NCBI RefSeq assembly: GCF_934424005.1
Contig: NZ_CAKRXI010000004.1
Location: 38,871-102,870, forward strand
Length of the DNA stretch: 64,000 nucleotides
Source: an uncultured Blautia sp.
Lineage (GTDB): Bacteria; Bacillota; Clostridia; Lachnospirales; Lachnospiraceae
Direction: 5' to 3'
This document shows, in pieces, positions 9,634 through 18,118 of the stretch. How positions within the stretch are numbered: position 1 is the first letter of the stretch; every line of letters starts with the position of its first letter. Under the pieces are notes generated by a model, which was given only the letters and a program-made list of their open reading frames with translations, did no database searches and was not told the DNA's origin. The position numbers and the translations under genes were made by a program.

Positions 9634-10908
9634 ATCGATCTAACAGGAATCATACTGAAAGGCCGCTATTGTATTGTCGAGCAGATTGGCAGAGGCGGTG
9701 AAGGTTCCATGTATCTGGCACGTGATCTGGAACTTGGCATTTTTCGTGCGGTAAAAGAGCTGCCTGTCAGCAGCAGAAGAGAGACCGGACTGCTCAGACT
9801 TCTCGAACATCCCTATCTGCCCAAGATGATTGATTACGCAGAGAGGGGTAACTTTTGTTACATCATCATGGAATATATACATGGCAGATCTCTGGAAGAG
9901 TATATGCAGGAAGGATATGTTTTTTCCATCGAGGAGATACTGTGCATAGGTGATGTGACCTTGCAGGTACTGGAATATTTTCATTCCAGGAAACCGGCAG
10001 TTTTTTATGGGGATCTGAAGCCGGCAAATATAATGATGACAGATCAGAAACGCCTGTACCTGGTAGATTTTGGAAGTGCGGTTTTTTCATATAGTGCTTC
10101 TTATAAAAAAATAAAGGGAACAAGAGGATATGCTGCCCCTGAACAGCTGCAAGGAAAGATAAGTGCAGCCAGCGATTTTTATGCACTTGGAAAAACAATG
10201 GAAGTGCTTTGTGGCAAAAAGAAATTCCGGTATTTTTTGAAATGTCCTGCTTTGGGGAAATTTATTTTCAGATGTTGCCGTACGGAGCCGGAGAAGCGCT
10301 GGCAGGGTACCGCGGAGGCAAGAAATGAATTATGTAAAATTCATCCGCTGAATTTGCAGTTGAAAGCTGCACTTTTTCCGCTGGCGGTAGCTTTGGTGGT
10401 GTTTGTGGCTGTTCTGGGTTCAGGATTAGACAGAGAAAAACTGCCAGAGCTGTCGCAGATGCTGACACCGGTGACCGCGCAGTATTTTACCATGGAATAT
10501 CAGACTGGTTCTGCAATATGGAAAGAGAAAATACATGTTCACATAGAAAAAGAATTGCAGAATTTGCAAAAAGTTTATCAGAAGACACAGGATCAGATTC
10601 GAATTCTGGAACTGCTTGCGTGGAACGGGCAGCTGGCAGACAAAGCAGATCATGCAGAAATCTACTATCGGCAACTGTTAACATATGAGCCGGAGTATAG
10701 TAAGGGCTATCTGGAATATGGATTATTTCTGTGCAGACAGGGCAGGTACCAGGAAAGCAGAGCAGTATACAGACAGTGGAGAAACAGGGCAGAAGAAAAA
10801 AGAATGCAGATAGCAGATGCTTTTGCTGAAGAATGGCAGGAATGGAAGAAGGAGGCGGGAATTATTCTTGGAAGGACGAAACACTCTTTTTTGGAAAGTG
10901 CTTTTTAG
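9634..10908 (+). CDS. Membrane-anchored Ser/Thr protein kinase
   Basis: A Hanks-type kinase. The glycine loop IGRGGEGS (about residues 18-25), the lysine in RAVKE (about 40), the catalytic loop YGDLKPAN (about 125-132), DFG (about 145) and APEQ (about 168) are all present. A membrane segment (about 243-266) and a TPR-like C-terminal region follow. The first ATG (9709) cuts the glycine loop, so the start must lie upstream. No ATG, GTG or TTG exists in frame after the stop at 9607. AAAGGAG at 9619-9625 has ideal spacing to ATC 9634, which I use as the tentative start. No PASTA repeats. Substrates unknown; its overlapping partner is the secreted protein at 10868. Confidence 0.85.
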   Translation: MDLTGIILKGRYCIVEQIGRGGEGSMYLARDLELGIFRAVKELPVSSRRETGLLRLLEHPYLPKMIDYAERGNFCYIIMEYIHGRSLEEYMQEGYVFSIEEILCIGDVTLQVLEYFHSRKPAVFYGDLKPANIMMTDQKRLYLVDFGSAVFSYSASYKKIKGTRGYAAPEQLQGKISAASDFYALGKTMEVLCGKKKFRYFLKCPALGKFIFRCCRTEPEKRWQGTAEARNELCKIHPLNLQLKAALFPLAVALVVFVAVLGSGLDREKLPELSQMLTPVTAQYFTMEYQTGSAIWKEKIHVHIEKELQNLQKVYQKTQDQIRILELLAWNGQLADKADHAEIYYRQLLTYEPEYSKGYLEYGLFLCRQGRYQESRAVYRQWRNRAEEKRMQIADAFAEEWQEWKKEAGIILGRTKHSFLESAF

Positions 10909-11749
10909 TTTACTGATAATGGCGATGTACGGAAGTTGTTCAGCTGCATATGCGGCTGAGTTTGGTGGATTTGATGTTTCAACAGGAACCGGTGAATATG
11001 AAGGAATCGGAGAAGAATGGGAGGATGAGCCGGTATACAATACACCGGAACAGAATGACAGTAATCCTTATGCAGATGAAGCACGAAATGACGGACAGGA
11101 ATCAGAACAAAATACTTCAGGAACGGTATCTTCATATAATGAAGAGTATGAACAAGTGCCTGTACAGAATTGGAATGCACGGGAAAGTTCCACAACAACT
11201 GAAAAAGCCCGTTCTTCTGAAACGGAATATACGGAAAGGTATAGAGGAGGGAACGAAAATGTAAGTAGTTCGATCATGGATGAAGACAGAATCATCGAGT
11301 CTGAGAACACGGTAGTATCGCTTCCTGCAGAAACGAGTCCGACATGGGTACCGACTGTGACTCCAACTCCGGTTCCTGCGCCAACAGCAACTTCAATACC
11401 GGTATTTACAGAAGTTCCGAAAGAAGAGGTGGAAACAGTAACGGAGTACAAAGAAGAGTACCGTCTGCCGCCAGCAGAATGTCTGCGAAAAATGAAACTC
11501 TTATGTTTGAGACGGGAATTGGAAAAGGGAGAATATGCAGAAATTCGAATCAAGAAGAATGCAGTGGTAGAAATTGTAAGTGTACGTGTTAACGGACAGG
11601 AAAAAGACTGGGATACAGAGGGAGAAATAGTCAGAGTACATGACCTTGTCAATGACATAAATCTGCTGGAGATTGCAGCTATGATACCGGCAGATTTTAC
11701 GTGGACGGGAGAGAAAAAGAATGTTATACTGACCTATAATGTTTTTTAG
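10868..11749 (+). CDS. Secreted protein of unknown function, coupled to the kinase gene
   Basis: About 293 aa. The N-terminal part (WKVLFSLLIMAMYGSCSAAYA) is a signal peptide with a probable cut after AYA. The middle is acidic and Gln/Asn/Ser-rich, then a Pro/Thr linker (TPTPVPAPTATS), and a C-terminal segment with predicted beta character (residues about 220-293). The gene overlaps the kinase by 41 bases. The start is uncertain: TTG 10868 lies 12 bases after AAGGAGG (10849-10855) and is my choice; ATG 10817 is in frame but would put Arg-rich sequence ahead of the signal peptide. It may be a sensor or surface partner of the kinase, by context only. Confidence 0.65.
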   Translation: MEGRNTLFWKVLFSLLIMAMYGSCSAAYAAEFGGFDVSTGTGEYEGIGEEWEDEPVYNTPEQNDSNPYADEARNDGQESEQNTSGTVSSYNEEYEQVPVQNWNARESSTTTEKARSSETEYTERYRGGNENVSSSIMDEDRIIESENTVVSLPAETSPTWVPTVTPTPVPAPTATSIPVFTEVPKEEVETVTEYKEEYRLPPAECLRKMKLLCLRRELEKGEYAEIRIKKNAVVEIVSVRVNGQEKDWDTEGEIVRVHDLVNDINLLEIAAMIPADFTWTGEKKNVILTYNVF

Positions 11750-11800
11750 ACGAATTTTTTGATACAAAAGAAAAATTATCTGTAATTAATCGGAGGAATT

Positions 11801-12448
11801 ATGTATAAAGCAATCTTATTTGATCTGGATGGAACGTTGACAGAGTCAGGTGAGGGAATCACAAAATGCGTGCAGTATGCGCTTGAAAAGCTTGGCAGAC
11901 CAGAGTCGGATCTTGAAAAACTGAAAGTGTTTATCGGACCACCGCTGATGGAGCAGTTTATGAAGTATGCAGATATGGATGAAGCAACTGCGCGCAAAGC
12001 AGTGGAATACTACAGAGAGCGTTATTCTACGACTGGAATATTTGAGAATCGTCCATATCCGGGTGTGGAAAAGATGCTTCAGGAATTAAGGAGAAAGAAA
12101 TACCTTCTGGCAGTTGCATCTTCCAAACCAGAATATTATGTGAAACAGATTTTAGATTATTTTAATTTGACGGAATATTTTGACGAAATTGTGGGCAGTG
12201 AAATGAATGGAGCCAGAACAAATAAGACAGAGGTGATTGAAGAAACCTTGAAACGCCTTGGATTGGATCATCACCGCGAGCAGGTGATCATGGTGGGGGA
12301 TAAAGAGCACGATGTTATTGGAGCCAGAAAGGCAGGACTTGATTGTGTGGCTGTTTCTTATGGCTATGGGACAGAAGAAGAACTTGCGGCCTCCCAGCCA
12401 TTGCAGATCGTGGCATCAGCTGAAGAAATCCTGGATTTTTTCGTCTGA
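11801..12448 (+). CDS. HAD family hydrolase, phosphoglycolate phosphatase-like
   Basis: A 215-aa HAD phosphatase with motif I DLDGTLTES near the N-terminus, motif II (ASSKP), a conserved Lys region and motif IV MVGDKEHD. The cap matches the Gph/PgmB subgroup, which removes phosphate from small metabolites; the substrate cannot be read from sequence. CGGAGGAATT precedes the ATG. Its last codons contain T TTT TTC (12436-12442), a -1 slippery sequence just before the TGA, and the -1 frame leads directly into the CPBP protein downstream (see findings). Confidence 0.92.
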   Translation: MYKAILFDLDGTLTESGEGITKCVQYALEKLGRPESDLEKLKVFIGPPLMEQFMKYADMDEATARKAVEYYRERYSTTGIFENRPYPGVEKMLQELRRKKYLLAVASSKPEYYVKQILDYFNLTEYFDEIVGSEMNGARTNKTEVIEETLKRLGLDHHREQVIMVGDKEHDVIGARKAGLDCVAVSYGYGTEEELAASQPLQIVASAEEILDFFV

Positions 12449-12516
12449 GCCCCCGACGCAGACAAAGCCATGTCAGACAGATCTGGAGAGTAGCATATCC
12501 CTGTGGGATTCATTTT

Positions 12517-13275
12517 TTGATTTCACAGATCGTTGGCTACGCAGGTCTGTGGCTGATCATGAAATCTGGCGGGGGAATGGATGCTTATTATCAAAATGCA
12601 ATTCTTTTTACAGGGCTGACTGGATTACTTGCTATGATTCCCTGTCTGTGGTTTTACAGTAGAGACCGTGCTGCGAGAAAAATTGGCGGACTTGTAACTT
12701 CGCAAAAACCATGGCAGTTGAAAATTCCGGAAATGTTACTGTTGCTTGGAATGGGAGCGGCATTTTCGCAGTTTGCCAATATGCTTGTGGGGATACTGCA
12801 GTCGGTTTTGAATTATCAGGAATATCAGGAATCTATGGACCAGCTGATGGAAGGAAAACAAATGTGGTTCCTGATCTTATCTATGGGAATCATAGCACCG
12901 CTTGCAGAGGAAATCGTTTTTCGCTGGCTGATCTATCTGAGACTTCGGGATTATATGCGAATGGGAGCAGCTGCTGTAATTTCTGGCCTGATTTTTGGAA
13001 TCTATCATGGAAATCTGGTACAGGCAGTTTATGCGAGCCTTCTTGGAATAGTGTTTGCATATATTCTGGATATCAGTGGATGTCTGTGGAGCAGTGTGCT
13101 ATTGCATATGGGGGCTAATATCTGGTCACTGATATCACCGGATTTATATACATGGATCATTGCCAGGAATCCGGCTGCAATCATGATATTATTCCTGATC
13201 TTACTGATGGTAATGATTTTTGGCTGTTTTTATTTTACAAAAAGAGTACAGGGAAGATCAAAACGAGTTATATAG
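12517..13275 (+). CDS. CPBP family intramembrane metalloprotease; start uncertain
   Basis: A membrane protein with several hydrophobic segments and the CPBP/Abi motifs: AEEIVFRW (EExxxR, about residue 130), FGIYHGN and HMGANIW. These residues bind metal in intramembrane proteases of the Rce1 type; members serve in peptide maturation, immunity or regulation. The coordinates start at TTG 12517, but the same frame stays open back to 12424 and encodes protein-like sequence (IWRVAYPCGIHFL) before it. No ATG, GTG or TTG and no clear ribosome-binding site lie in that stretch. The N-terminus may therefore be made by a -1 frameshift from the HAD gene, by an unusual start, or be damaged. Confidence 0.8.
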   Translation: MISQIVGYAGLWLIMKSGGGMDAYYQNAILFTGLTGLLAMIPCLWFYSRDRAARKIGGLVTSQKPWQLKIPEMLLLLGMGAAFSQFANMLVGILQSVLNYQEYQESMDQLMEGKQMWFLILSMGIIAPLAEEIVFRWLIYLRLRDYMRMGAAAVISGLIFGIYHGNLVQAVYASLLGIVFAYILDISGCLWSSVLLHMGANIWSLISPDLYTWIIARNPAAIMILFLILLMVMIFGCFYFTKRVQGRSKRVI

Positions 13276-13305
13276 CAGAGAAAAGTAAAAATTATGATAC
13301 AAATG

Positions 13306-13341
13306 AAAAGCTTTCAGATGAAATAAAATCTGGGAGCTTTT
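13306..13341 (+). terminator. Terminator after the CPBP gene
   Basis: AAAAGCTTTCAGAT (13306-13319) pairs with ATCTGGGAGCTTTT (13328-13341) as a 14-bp stem with two U-G pairs and a short loop, ending in T residues. Confidence 0.75.
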
Positions 13342-13404
13342 GTTATATAAAGAAATAATGGTAATTAGATTTCGGGGTTTAGAAAGATTTTATAATTAGA
13401 AAGG

Positions 13405-13433
13405 TTGCTCTTAAGGGGAATGTATGATATTAT
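13405..13433 (+). promoter_or_regulatory. Sigma-A promoter for the GntR-ABC operon
   Basis: TTGCTC (13405-13410), a 17-bp spacer, then TATTAT (13428-13433). The palindromic operator begins two bases downstream. Confidence 0.65.
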
Positions 13434-13434
13434 G

Positions 13435-13459
13435 AGTGTATTAAAACAATTAATACACT
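13435..13459 (+). promoter_or_regulatory. Probable GntR operator, perfect palindrome
   Basis: AGTGTATTAA-N5-TTAATACACT is a perfect 10-bp inverted repeat with a 5-bp centre. It overlaps the expected start site, so a bound repressor would block transcription. A further half-site AATACAC follows at 13461. The neighbouring YtrA-type regulator at 13503 is the obvious ligand. Confidence 0.75.
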
Positions 13460-13502
13460 AAATACACGTGTAGGAAATGATCTACAGCAGAAAGGAGGGG
13501 CA

Positions 13503-13874
13503 ATGATTATCTTAGATTATCAGGACAGGCGTCCGATCTACGAACAGGTTACAGAGAAATTCAGGACGCTGATCTATCAGGGGGCATTGCCGGCTGGTTC
13601 CAGACTTCCTTCTGTCCGGCAGCTGGCAATGGAATTATCTATCAACCCGAATACGATTCAGAGAGCTTATATGACACTGGAGCAGGAGGGACTGATCTAT
13701 CCGGTAAAAGGCAAAGGGAATTTTGTTGCAGAGACGCAGCAGATTCAGGAAAAAAGCAAAGAAGATTTTCGAAAAGAATTTCTGGAACTTGTCAGACGTG
13801 GAATCCACACAGGTATGACAGAAGGGGAACTGATGACATTGGTTCAGAAAGGCTATGAGGAGGAACAGAGATGA
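13503..13874 (+). CDS. GntR family transcriptional regulator, YtrA subfamily
   Basis: A 123-aa regulator with an N-terminal winged helix-turn-helix (about 10-75, including RLPSVRQLAMELSINPNTIQ) and a short C-terminal helix region, too small for a sugar or acid sensor domain. This is the YtrA layout, where such regulators repress the ABC transporter genes beside them. AAAGGAGGGG precedes ATG 13503. It overlaps the next gene by 4 bases. Confidence 0.93.
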   Translation: MIILDYQDRRPIYEQVTEKFRTLIYQGALPAGSRLPSVRQLAMELSINPNTIQRAYMTLEQEGLIYPVKGKGNFVAETQQIQEKSKEDFRKEFLELVRRGIHTGMTEGELMTLVQKGYEEEQR

Positions 13875-14773
13875 TAGAGATAAGGGGATGCAGCAAAGCA
13901 TTTGGGACGCTTATGGCAGTTAGTAAGGTTTCGCTGGAAATCGGGGAAAGAGAGGTCTTCGGTCTGGTTGGAAGCAACGGTGCAGGGAAGAGTACACTTC
14001 TTCGTATGATTGCAGGAATTCTGAAACCTGATGAGGGCGAAATAAAGATTGATGATATGGCAGTATTTGATAATGAAAAGGCAAAAGAACAGATTTTCTA
14101 CATATCCGATGATTGCTATTTTCCGACAAATTATACAGCACTGGATATGGCAGCGTTCTACCAGCTGCATTATCCGAAATTTGAGAAGCAGAGATTTGCA
14201 AAACTGATGAATCAGTTCCAGCTTGATGAAAGAAGAAAAGTCGGCAGCTTTTCTAAGGGTATGAAAAAACAGTTGATGGTACTTCTTGGAATCAGTGCAG
14301 GGACAAAATATCTTCTCTGTGATGAAACATTTGACGGATTGGATCCGGTAGTACGTCAGGGGGTTAAGAGTCTGCTTGCAGCAGAAATCATGAGCAGAGA
14401 TTTTACTCCGGTTCTTGCTTCACACAATTTGAGAGAACTGGAAGACATCTGTGATCATGTGGGACTTTTGCATAAAGGAGGCATGCTTTTGAGTAAAGAC
14501 CTGGAAGATATGAAATTCCATATTCATAAAGTACAGTGTGTTTTGACAGACAGGAAACAGGAAGAGGAATTGAAAAAAGAACTGGACATATTAAAGGTTG
14601 ATCATCAGGGATCACTTGTATTGTTTACAGCAAGAGGTACGCGGTCAGAAATCATGGCAAAGATACAGGAGAAGAATCCATTGTTCAGTGAAGTGCTTCC
14701 GCTGACTCTGGAAGAAATATTTATCAGTGAAACGGAGGTGGCTGGTTATGAAATCCAGAATATTTTCTTCTAA
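13871..14773 (+). CDS. ABC transporter ATP-binding protein of the GntR operon
   Basis: A 300-aa nucleotide-binding protein. Walker A GSNGAGKST (about 36-44) and a degenerate signature region SFSKGMKKQL are clear. Walker B is LLCDETFDGLD, with ETFDGLD in place of the usual EPTxGLD; this variant is typical of YtrB/EcsA-like drug or peptide transporters. The C-terminal 80 residues form an extra regulatory domain. It is translationally coupled to the regulator and overlaps the permease gene by 26 bases from the start chosen for the latter. Confidence 0.93.
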   Translation: MIEIRGCSKAFGTLMAVSKVSLEIGEREVFGLVGSNGAGKSTLLRMIAGILKPDEGEIKIDDMAVFDNEKAKEQIFYISDDCYFPTNYTALDMAAFYQLHYPKFEKQRFAKLMNQFQLDERRKVGSFSKGMKKQLMVLLGISAGTKYLLCDETFDGLDPVVRQGVKSLLAAEIMSRDFTPVLASHNLRELEDICDHVGLLHKGGMLLSKDLEDMKFHIHKVQCVLTDRKQEEELKKELDILKVDHQGSLVLFTARGTRSEIMAKIQEKNPLFSEVLPLTLEEIFISETEVAGYEIQNIFF

Positions 14774-17018
14774 ATATATAAAGACGATTTCTAAAGGTCA
14801 GATATGGATACCGGCATTTATAGCACTCGGATTTCTTCTGGCATTTCCGGTGACTGGTATGGTGAAGCTGAGCTCCTGGAGTGATCTGAAATATTCAGCT
14901 TTGCAAAGTCAGATTTTGTATAACAATTTGTGGAAGGATGGCTTTGTGCTGTCAGGCCTGATCATTGCATCAATAGCAGCTTTCATAAACAGTGTGAACG
15001 AATTTATTTACCTGTACTCTGGTAAAAAAACAGACTATTATCACGGACTTCCGATGAAACGATCAGAAATGTTTCAGGAAAGAATATTTTCAGGATTGGT
15101 ATATTATCTGATACCATATATTGTTGCAGAATTTCTGATGATCTGCATTGGTGCAGCACGAGGCTTTTTCAGCCTGAGTATTATGGGGATGGCCGTGAAA
15201 ATGTTTTTCCTGCATCTTATCATCTACCTGGTGATCTATTTCAGCATTGTGCTTGTGATCAGTGTGACAGGAAATATGCTGATGGGTATTTTGTGTCTGG
15301 GTGGAATGTATCTGTATGGTATTGTACTGAATCTGATTCTTGTAGCCTATGGACAGTCATTTTGGCAGACCTTCTTTCCGGAATATCAGTATGGTAGCTT
15401 TCATACTCTTCTGCATGTTGCATCTCCGGGAACGCTGATCCTCAGTATGGTCAGTGCTTATGCGGAAGGAAAGGCAGGAAAATTACTTATAGCAGTTATC
15501 ATCCTCGGTGCTGTACTTGGAGTTCTGGCATGGGCAGCATATAAGAAAAGACCATCAGAATCGGCTGGAAAATCTATGGTTTATCCGTGGATTTCAACGG
15601 TAGTGAGATTTATGGTCGTGGTTCCGGGTGGCCTTGCAGTCGGCTGGATATTCTATCCGCTCACTACAGGAAAAGTAAAAATCCTCTGGTGGATTTTTGG
15701 CATGATACTTGGAACAGTCATAATACATGGGCTGTTAGAAACAATATATCAGATGAGTTTCCAGGGCTTTTTCGCGAAAAAGCTGCAGCTGGTAATTGCA
15801 GGGGGACTTGTAGCAGTTTGTGCACTTGTCTTTCAGAAAGACCTTATGCATTTTGACAGCTATATTCCAAAACAGGAAGACATTGCATCCGTGAATCTCA
15901 ACATGATGTCTTTTGATCAGGATTACTATGAGAATGTCCAAAAGACAAAAGATGGAGACTATGAAATAACAGATGCAAATAACTGGGCTGAACCTGCTAT
16001 GGCATTAACCGGTAAAAACGGTATAGGTGATCAGACTTATAAGGCTCTTCAGGATATCGTTGCCGGCAATCCAAAAAGTGAGGCAATCGATGGAGATTAT
16101 ACATATTATTCTTATTCAAGTATAAAATATACACTAAAATCGGGAAGAGAAATCTACCGAAAATACTGGATAAGGACGGAAAATTTAAGTGCTCTTGTAA
16201 AAGGATTATATGAGGAAGAGAATCTGAAAGAACAGAAATTTGGTTTCCTTAATCTTGATCAGAAATATCTGAAAAATATTGGACTGAATGATGCAGGCGG
16301 AAATGGATACAGCATCTTCCAGAATGATTCGGATAAAATGAAACAGCTCCTTGAAGCGATGAAGCAGGATGTCGATGCTGCAACAGCAGAAGATTTTATG
16401 CAAGTACCCGAGGTTAAAATTGATTTTGCTTATCAGCTTCCTCGTAAACAGGATGCGAATAATATGATACCAGGAAATACGAATGCAGATGTACAGTATG
16501 CAGAATGGATAGTCGGTATATATCCTTCATTTAAAAATACTCTTGCAATTCTTAAGGAAACAGGTTATCCTCTGACGGTAGAGGAACTGGATATTGAAAA
16601 GATCATGATGAACTATTTTAATGATGAGAATGGACAGCAGGAAGATGTAACCTATGAGAATCCAGAAGAAATAAAAGCTCTGAAAGAGGCATTGACTGTA
16701 AGATACAATGGATATGCTGACAAAGATTCAGAGATATATCAGAATGTTTATGTATCTGTGTTTACAGATAAAGGCGAGGCTGTGAATACATATGGACTGA
16801 AGACAGAAAAGCTGCCTGATTTTGTAAAAGAAAAGATTACAGCTCTTGGGATAAAACAGAGTAGTATACAGGTGGATGCACCGGTAATGAATGAAGAAAC
16901 TCGATATATAGATGATGATGAAAATCTGGCATCACAGGAAATTATAGGTGGAGCAGATGAACCAACTTCAATCTATCTGGAAAGCAGCAGCGATGCAGAT
17001 TCATCTGAGACAGAATAA
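14748..17018 (+). CDS. ABC transporter permease with large extracellular domain
   Basis: About 756 aa. The first 350 residues hold many membrane segments (about 8-10), followed by a last segment near residue 370 and a large soluble region of about 380 residues with no motif I recognise, ending in an acidic tail. GGAGGTG (14734-14740) fits ATG 14748; an in-frame ATG at 14727 has no ribosome-binding site. It is the membrane partner of the ATPase at 13871. YtrC/YtrD-like permeases respond to envelope stress or antibiotics, but the substrate here is unknown. Confidence 0.85.
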   Translation: MKSRIFSSKYIKTISKGQIWIPAFIALGFLLAFPVTGMVKLSSWSDLKYSALQSQILYNNLWKDGFVLSGLIIASIAAFINSVNEFIYLYSGKKTDYYHGLPMKRSEMFQERIFSGLVYYLIPYIVAEFLMICIGAARGFFSLSIMGMAVKMFFLHLIIYLVIYFSIVLVISVTGNMLMGILCLGGMYLYGIVLNLILVAYGQSFWQTFFPEYQYGSFHTLLHVASPGTLILSMVSAYAEGKAGKLLIAVIILGAVLGVLAWAAYKKRPSESAGKSMVYPWISTVVRFMVVVPGGLAVGWIFYPLTTGKVKILWWIFGMILGTVIIHGLLETIYQMSFQGFFAKKLQLVIAGGLVAVCALVFQKDLMHFDSYIPKQEDIASVNLNMMSFDQDYYENVQKTKDGDYEITDANNWAEPAMALTGKNGIGDQTYKALQDIVAGNPKSEAIDGDYTYYSYSSIKYTLKSGREIYRKYWIRTENLSALVKGLYEEENLKEQKFGFLNLDQKYLKNIGLNDAGGNGYSIFQNDSDKMKQLLEAMKQDVDAATAEDFMQVPEVKIDFAYQLPRKQDANNMIPGNTNADVQYAEWIVGIYPSFKNTLAILKETGYPLTVEELDIEKIMMNYFNDENGQQEDVTYENPEEIKALKEALTVRYNGYADKDSEIYQNVYVSVFTDKGEAVNTYGLKTEKLPDFVKEKITALGIKQSSIQVDAPVMNEETRYIDDDENLASQEIIGGADEPTSIYLESSSDADSSETE

Positions 17019-17027
17019 GGAGTATAT

Positions 17028-17801
17028 ATGGCAAAGGCAGTAAGGCTGGATAAGTTTCTTGCGGATGCAGGAAAGGGTACGAGAAGCGAAGTGAAAAAGT
17101 TTATACAGAAGGGGCAGGTTCAGGTCAATGGAGTTCCGGCGAAGAAACCGGAACTGAAGGTTGATCCGGAGAAGGATACCGTTGTACTTTCAGGTGAAAC
17201 AGTAGGTGCAGTACCGGAATTTGTCTATTATCTTCTGAATAAACCAGCCGGCTGCGTCAGTGCAACAGAAGATCGTAATGACCGAACAGTTATGGAATAT
17301 GTTCCATCTGATCGCAAGGGTCTGTTTCCGGTAGGAAGACTTGATAAAGATACAGAAGGCCTGCTCCTTATCACAGATGATGGTATGCTGGCGCATGAAC
17401 TCCTTGCACCGGGAAAACATGTGGATAAAACATACTTTGTCCGCGTAGAAGGAAAGCTTACAGTGGAAAAGATCGAGAAACTGGAAAACGGTGTGGATAT
17501 CGGCGAAAAAAATCTGACGATGCCGGCAAAAGTGGAAATCGTCGGTGGAAGCTGGGAAGGCGCAGGCGAACCAGAACCAGGACGCGTCCGCAGAGAAAAT
17601 CTCCCGGAAGTCTATACAGAACTGCATCTGACGATCCACGAAGGAAAATTTCACCAGGTGAAACGCATGATGGCAGCAGTCGGCACCCCCGTTATCTACC
17701 TCAAAAGAACCGCCATGGGGTCCCTCACCCTGTCCGACGACCTTAAAAAAGGAGAATGCCGCCCCCTGACCGAGGAGGAAATAAAAAGCTTGCGAGCATA
17801 A
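17028..17801 (+). CDS. Pseudouridine synthase, RsuA/RluB family
   Basis: A 257-aa enzyme that converts uridine to pseudouridine in rRNA. An S4 RNA-binding domain at the N-terminus (about 1-60, RLDKFLADAG) precedes the catalytic domain, which carries the motif GRLDKDTEGLLLITDDG with the catalytic Asp, and the KTYFVRVEG and HEGKFHQVKRM segments. Which rRNA position is modified cannot be decided. GGAGTATAT precedes the ATG, 9 bases after the permease stop. Its last third uses noticeably more C-ending codons than the first part. Confidence 0.93.
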   Translation: MAKAVRLDKFLADAGKGTRSEVKKFIQKGQVQVNGVPAKKPELKVDPEKDTVVLSGETVGAVPEFVYYLLNKPAGCVSATEDRNDRTVMEYVPSDRKGLFPVGRLDKDTEGLLLITDDGMLAHELLAPGKHVDKTYFVRVEGKLTVEKIEKLENGVDIGEKNLTMPAKVEIVGGSWEGAGEPEPGRVRRENLPEVYTELHLTIHEGKFHQVKRMMAAVGTPVIYLKRTAMGSLTLSDDLKKGECRPLTEEEIKSLRA

Positions 17802-17877
17802 TAACACGATGATAAATGCTGATAATATAATCATTATAATAGGTTAACTTCTTGTGATGACATTACAGGTGGGTGTA

Positions 17878-18043
17878 TCTCCGTGCAGAGCAGGAAATAC
17901 TCACGAGGCTTTCGTAATGAAGTGCAGGCAAGCTGCCGTCATCAAGCGCACTGTCTGAGGCGAAGCCGAGTTTGCGCGACTGACGGCAAATAAGCGCATG
18001 CACTGAATAGAAAACACAGTGGTATTTCTGAACTGCACGGAGA
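17878..18043. repeat. 166-nt nested palindromic element, possible structured RNA or dispersed repeat
   Basis: The ends TCTCCGTGCAG (17878-17888) and CTGCACGGAGA (18033-18043) are perfect complements. Inside them are, in nested order, GAAATAC/GTATTTC (17894-17900, 18022-18028), AGTGCA/TGCACT (17921-17926, 17999-18004), TGCCGTCA/TGACGGCA (17934-17941, 17981-17988), GCGCA/TGCGC (17946-17950, 17973-17977) and a tip GGC-GAA-GCC. Everything folds as one long interrupted hairpin. It is GC-rich compared with its surroundings and has no convincing open frame. Identity unknown. Confidence 0.8.
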
Positions 18044-18073
18044 AACTTTCATCGTAAAACTCAAAAATAACTC

Positions 18074-18099
18074 AAAACCCTCTTTACACAGAGGGTTTT
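18074..18099 (+). terminator. Terminator upstream of the rpsB promoter
   Basis: AAAACCCTCT (18074-18083), loop TTACAC, AGAGGGTTTT (18090-18099). The A and T flanks mean it could act in both directions. It would end transcripts from the pseudouridine synthase gene and the palindromic element. Confidence 0.85.
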
Positions 18100-18103
18100 C
18101 TTA

Positions 18104-18112
18104 TGCTATACT
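18104..18112 (+). promoter_or_regulatory. Extended -10 promoter for rpsB-tsf
   Basis: TGCTATACT is an extended -10 (TGnTATACT) directly after the terminator. No strong -35 is visible. It gives a leader of about 135 nt. Confidence 0.6.
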
Positions 18113-18118
18113 CTAGGA

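Noticed and set aside
12312..12662. Open frame bridging the HAD and CPBP genes in a third frame.
   Set aside because: Its translation shares no protein character, and the CPBP frame continues through the same region.
13306..13358. Coding extension after the CPBP gene.
   Set aside because: The sequence is a terminator stem; the short frame through it has no start site.
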